Positions 5,081 through 8,090 of a stretch of 8,090 bases of DNA are shown piece after piece. The translations under genes and the position numbers were made by a program. The notes below the pieces were generated by a model. The model saw nothing but the letters and a program-made list of their open reading frames with translations, was not told where the DNA came from and made no database searches. This DNA is from Oscillospiraceae bacterium (GTDB lineage Bacteria > Bacillota > Clostridia > Oscillospirales > Oscillospiraceae), in the NCBI GenBank assembly GCA_016296045.1, contig JAEDKB010000067.1, forward strand, positions 1 through 8,090, in the 5' to 3' direction. Numbering within the stretch: the first letter of the stretch is position 1; every line of letters begins with the position of its first letter.

Positions 5081-6720
5081 AGCTGAACTATAAACGAACG
5101 ATTTTTGTGGGCTTTGCTTTTTTTCTGATTTGCGCGTTCTGGCAGGCGTATGATAATACGATCCCGCTGATTCTTACGAATAAATTCGGCCTTTCGCAGA
5201 CCGCTTCCGGTGCGATTATGGCGCTGGATAATGTTCTGGCGCTGTTTATGCTGCCGTTATTCGGCGCAATTTCGGATCGCCATAACTCCAAAATGGGCAA
5301 GCGTACACCGTTTATCCTGATCGGCACGCTGGTTGCAGCGATGGCTTTTGTCGGACTGTCTTTTGCGGATAATATGCAGATGCGCAATATCGCGCAGGTA
5401 AAGGACATCGACAGCCCGGCTGCCTTGCAGATCATCTATGAAAATGAGGCGGATGCGCCCCTCCAAACACCGGACGGGGAGGAATTTGTTCTTTCCGAAA
5501 TGTTCACGCAGGAAGAATTTTCGTCGATATCAAGTCAGATCGTTTATGAAAACGGTGCGGCGAAGGCTGTGTCGGGAGAGAGCTATCTGCTGGAAAATCG
5601 TTTCAGCAATGCGGAGCAGAAGGATTTGGAAAAGCATAAGGACGGAAAGGCTTTTACGAATCCCCATTATACAAACTATGTTGTTCCGGCCCGTCAGGCA
5701 TATGCGTGGCAGCAGACGGCGGAAAATCCTATGACGCTGGTTTTCTTCATCGGATTGCTGCTGATTGCGCTGATCGCTATGTCAACCTTCCGCTCGCCGG
5801 CGGTTGCGCTGATGCCGGATGTTACGATCAAGCCGCTGCGCTCCAAGGCAAATGCGGTAATCAATCTGATGGGCAGCGCGGGCGGCATTATTGTGCTGGC
5901 GCTTGGCATGGTTTTTGCAACCAGTGCGGTGAAAAACTCCCTGATGAGCTATACGCTGTATTTCAGCGTGATTGCAGGGATCATGCTGCTGGCGTTGGCG
6001 CTGTTTCTTTGGCAGGTGCGTGAGCCGCGTTTTGTCCGCGAAATGCACGAGGAAAGCAAACGCTTCGGAATTTCCGAGGATGAGGAAGCGACGGACGGAG
6101 AGAAAAGAAAGCTTGGAAAAGCAGAACGGCGCAGCCTTATGTTCCTGCTTGCGTCCATTGTTCTGTGGTATATGGGCTACAACGCGGTGACTTCCAAGTA
6201 TTCCGTCTATGCCAGCAGCATCCTGAACAAAGACTATAATCTGACGCTTATCATTGCACAGGCGGCGGCGATTATCTCCTATCTGCCGGTCGGCATTATT
6301 TCTTCAAAGCTGGGCAGAAAGAAGACCATTCTTGCCGGCATTGTGATGCTGAGCACGTCCTTTCTGATTGCCTGCTTCCTCCGTGAGAGCAGCCCGACGC
6401 TGCTGATGAACTGCATGTTTGCGCTTGCCGGAATCGGCTGGGCAACGATCAACGTAAACTCGTTCCCGATGGTTGTTGAAATGTGCCGCGGCGGAGATGT
6501 CGGAAAGTATACGGGAATCTATTATACTGCGAGTATGGCTGCGCAGACGGTAACGCCGATGTTTTCCGGCTATCTGATGGATCAATTCGGTATGACCACG
6601 CTGTTTCCCTATGCGGCGATTTTTGCCGGAGCGTCGTTTGTTACCATGCTGTTTGTCATGCATGGGGATAATAAGCCCTCGGCAAAACGCGGCTTGGAAG
6701 CACTCGATGTTGAGGACTGA
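5077..6720 (+). CDS. MFS transporter, GPH/SLC45-like, with large extracytoplasmic insert
   Basis: The product is 547 residues, about 100 longer than a typical MFS carrier. The ATG overlaps the HAD stop by 4 bp and follows AGGAG (5062-5066) by 10 bp. MFS motif A is clear at residues 63-76 (GAISDRHNSKMGKR), between helices 2 and 3. The segment RSPAVALMPDVTIKPLRSKANAV after helix 4 resembles glycoside-pentoside-hexuronide and SLC45 sugar carriers. Residues about 98-217 are a polar, acidic insert between helices 3 and 4, which should face the outside. It contains a repeated motif, QIIYEN (118-123) and QIVYEN (154-159). A charged cytoplasmic loop (315-352) joins the two six-helix halves. The second half shows a weaker motif-A copy (ISSKLGRKKT). 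Substrate is unknown; a sugar, polyol or glycerophosphodiester would suit the neighbours. No frameshift is seen, so the insert looks genuine. Confidence 0.9.
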   Translation: MKLNYKRTIFVGFAFFLICAFWQAYDNTIPLILTNKFGLSQTASGAIMALDNVLALFMLPLFGAISDRHNSKMGKRTPFILIGTLVAAMAFVGLSFADNMQMRNIAQVKDIDSPAALQIIYENEADAPLQTPDGEEFVLSEMFTQEEFSSISSQIVYENGAAKAVSGESYLLENRFSNAEQKDLEKHKDGKAFTNPHYTNYVVPARQAYAWQQTAENPMTLVFFIGLLLIALIAMSTFRSPAVALMPDVTIKPLRSKANAVINLMGSAGGIIVLALGMVFATSAVKNSLMSYTLYFSVIAGIMLLALALFLWQVREPRFVREMHEESKRFGISEDEEATDGEKRKLGKAERRSLMFLLASIVLWYMGYNAVTSKYSVYASSILNKDYNLTLIIAQAAAIISYLPVGIISSKLGRKKTILAGIVMLSTSFLIACFLRESSPTLLMNCMFALAGIGWATINVNSFPMVVEMCRGGDVGKYTGIYYTASMAAQTVTPMFSGYLMDQFGMTTLFPYAAIFAGASFVTMLFVMHGDNKPSAKRGLEALDVED

Positions 6721-6723
6721 GCC

Positions 6724-7551
6724 ATGCTGATTGTTTTAATGATTCTTCTGGTTTCGGCGCTGATCGGCGTATTGTACCTGCTGAGCCTGATTGGAGCGCG
6801 AAAGCATCCGGAGCTTTCGGAGCTGATCGCGTACCATTATGCACACCGCGGCCTGCATGAGAGCAAGCTGCACATTCCGGAAAACTCTCTTAGAGCGTTC
6901 CGACTGGCAGTTGAGAAGGGCTACGGTGCGGAACTGGACGTGCATTTGAGTAAGGACGGACGGCTTGTTGTGATGCACGATGAAAGCCTGAAGCGTACTG
7001 CGAATGTGGATAAAAACATCTGCGACTGTACGGCGGAGGAGCTTGACGGTATGCACTTGGAATTTACCGACGAAAAAATTCCGTATCTGGAGGAAGTGCT
7101 GCCGCTGTTTGAGGGCAAAACGCCGCTGATTATTGAATTAAAGCCCTTCCGGGGAAATCATGCAGCGCTTGCCAGAAAGACCTGCGCGATGCTGCGTCAG
7201 TATCCGAATTTGAAATTCTGCATGGAATCCTTCGATCCGCGAGCGCTTTTCTGGCTGCGGAGAAACCAGCCGAAAATCATCCGCGGGCAGTTATCCTGTA
7301 ATTTTCTGAAAGACAGACATAACCTTAATCCTGTGGCGGCGTTCATCCTGACGAATCTGATGACAAACTTTCTGACGCTTCCTCATTTTGCGGCGTATCA
7401 ATTTGAAGATCGAAGCCAGATTTCACTTCGTCTTTGCAAAAAGCTGTGGGGAGTGCAGGAATTTGACTGGACAATCCGCTGCATTGAGGATGCAGAAACA
7501 GCAGTCCATGACGGGGCGGTAATTATTTTTGAGCATTGTCAACCAAAGTGA
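6724..7551 (+). CDS. Membrane-anchored glycerophosphodiester phosphodiesterase (GDPD)
   Basis: The product is 275 residues and starts 3 bp after the MFS stop; GAGG (6712-6715) inside the upstream gene is 8 bp before the ATG. Residues 2-24 form one hydrophobic helix, followed by the GDPD TIM barrel. Catalytic and metal-binding residues are all visible: H41-R42 in AHRG, E53-N54 in IPENS, E70 and D72 in AELDVHLSKDG, H85-D86 in VVMHDESLKRT, and E138-L-K140 in IIELKP. The enzyme should hydrolyse glycerophosphodiesters (deacylated phospholipids) to glycerol 3-phosphate plus an alcohol, using a divalent metal. R26-K27 directly after the helix would favour a cytoplasmic catalytic domain, but topology is uncertain. 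The tight linkage to an MFS carrier and a HAD phosphatase suggests a shared substrate route. Confidence 0.93.
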   Translation: MLIVLMILLVSALIGVLYLLSLIGARKHPELSELIAYHYAHRGLHESKLHIPENSLRAFRLAVEKGYGAELDVHLSKDGRLVVMHDESLKRTANVDKNICDCTAEELDGMHLEFTDEKIPYLEEVLPLFEGKTPLIIELKPFRGNHAALARKTCAMLRQYPNLKFCMESFDPRALFWLRRNQPKIIRGQLSCNFLKDRHNLNPVAAFILTNLMTNFLTLPHFAAYQFEDRSQISLRLCKKLWGVQEFDWTIRCIEDAETAVHDGAVIIFEHCQPK

Positions 7552-7573
7552 ATTTTGAAAAGAGGCTTTAACG

Positions 7574-8090
7574 ATGTATGATAAGTTGACAAAAAAGGAT
7601 ATTGCGCTGATGGAGGCGGAGCTGGAAGACCGCCGCTTAAATCAGCGGCCGAAGATCATCGAGGAGGTCAAGCGTACCAGAGAATTCGGTGACCTCAGCG
7701 AAAATTATGAGTATAAGGCAGCCAAGCAAGCGCAGCGCCGTAATGACAGCCGCATGCGTTATCTGGAAAACATGATTAAGACAGCGCAGATCATAGATGA
7801 TGAGGAATCCAACGATCCGGCGGCGATCGGCAAGGTCAAGCTCTATGACAGAGTCACGCTGTATTTGCCGGAGGATGATGAAACGATGGAGATCCAGATC
7901 GTCTCCACGGTTCGTATTGATCCGAACGCCGGATTTATCAGCATGGAGTCGCCGTTGGGGAAAGCGGTTCTGGGCGCTTGTGTCGGTGATGTGGTAACCG
8001 TTCGGGTCAATGACGGTTACAGCTATGAGGTTGAAATCCAAGCGGTAGAAAACGCTGTGGATGACGGCTCTGCACCGCTGCTCCCATTTT
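7574..8090 (+). CDS. GreA/GreB-family transcript cleavage factor (3' partial)
   Basis: The frame is open from the ATG at 7574 to the window end, 172 full codons, with AGAGG (7561-7565) 8 bp upstream. The N-terminal coiled coil (about residues 8-75) contains the family signature REFGDLSENYEYKAAK. D40 and E43 in the GDLSEN tip are the acidic residues that coordinate Mg2+ in the RNA polymerase secondary channel and stimulate cleavage of backtracked RNA. The C-terminal FKBP-like domain follows (about 85-160: GKVKLYDRVTLYLPEDD ... SPLGKAVLGACVGDVVTV). Typical GreA is about 157-160 residues, so the protein already exceeds this and seems to carry a short acidic tail (VDDGSAPLLPF) beyond the usual end. 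It lies 22 bp after the phosphodiesterase with no terminator seen, so it probably belongs to the same transcript. It may be a second GreA-like paralogue rather than the main one. Confidence 0.92.
   Translation, partial: MYDKLTKKDIALMEAELEDRRLNQRPKIIEEVKRTREFGDLSENYEYKAAKQAQRRNDSRMRYLENMIKTAQIIDDEESNDPAAIGKVKLYDRVTLYLPEDDETMEIQIVSTVRIDPNAGFISMESPLGKAVLGACVGDVVTVRVNDGYSYEVEIQAVENAVDDGSAPLLPF

Overview
The window reads as a chromosomal segment of a Gram-positive, moderate-GC anaerobe, most likely a Clostridia/Oscillospiraceae-type Firmicute. The evidence is strong GGAGG/AAAGGGG-type ribosome binding sites, near-consensus sigma-A promoters with 17-bp spacers, a yybP-ykoY riboswitch acting through an intrinsic terminator, and proteins that look like Clostridia families (YoaP-type GNAT, YczE-like membrane protein, GPH/SLC45-like MFS carrier). 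All recognised genes lie on the + strand. I see no mobile element, tRNA, rRNA, CRISPR array or phage gene. The genus is not determinable by eye.

Region 1 (1-1885) holds the 3' part of a GNAT acetyltransferase with a C-terminal YoaP thioredoxin-like domain, a flavodoxin-fold NAD(P)H-dependent oxidoreductase with a cysteine cluster, and a second, single-domain GNAT acetyltransferase that has its own extended -10 promoter.

Region 2 (1886-3397) is the most informative part. A consensus promoter (TTGACA-N17-TATAAT) starts transcription just upstream of a yybP-ykoY Mn2+ riboswitch. The 3' strand of the aptamer's closing helix overlaps the 5' arm of an intrinsic terminator. The switch controls a 12-TM-type transporter of the ion transporter (CitMHS/ArsB/NhaD) superfamily, which suggests manganese or other metal-linked export.

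Region 3 (3398-4171) has a good sigma-A promoter followed almost at once by a 14-bp perfect terminator hairpin, then a YczE/DUF6198-like integral membrane protein.

Region 4 (4172-8090) looks like one operon behind a TTGCGA-N17-TATAAT promoter. It encodes a HAD-IIA (NagD-like) phosphatase, an MFS carrier with an unusual ~120-residue extracytoplasmic insert, a membrane-anchored glycerophosphodiester phosphodiesterase, and a GreA-type transcript cleavage factor that runs to the window edge. The first two genes overlap by 4 bp and the next gaps are 3 and 22 bp. The phosphodiesterase and phosphatase could act in sequence (glycerophosphodiester to glycerol 3-phosphate to glycerol), with the MFS protein moving a substrate or product. 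That pathway link is inference.
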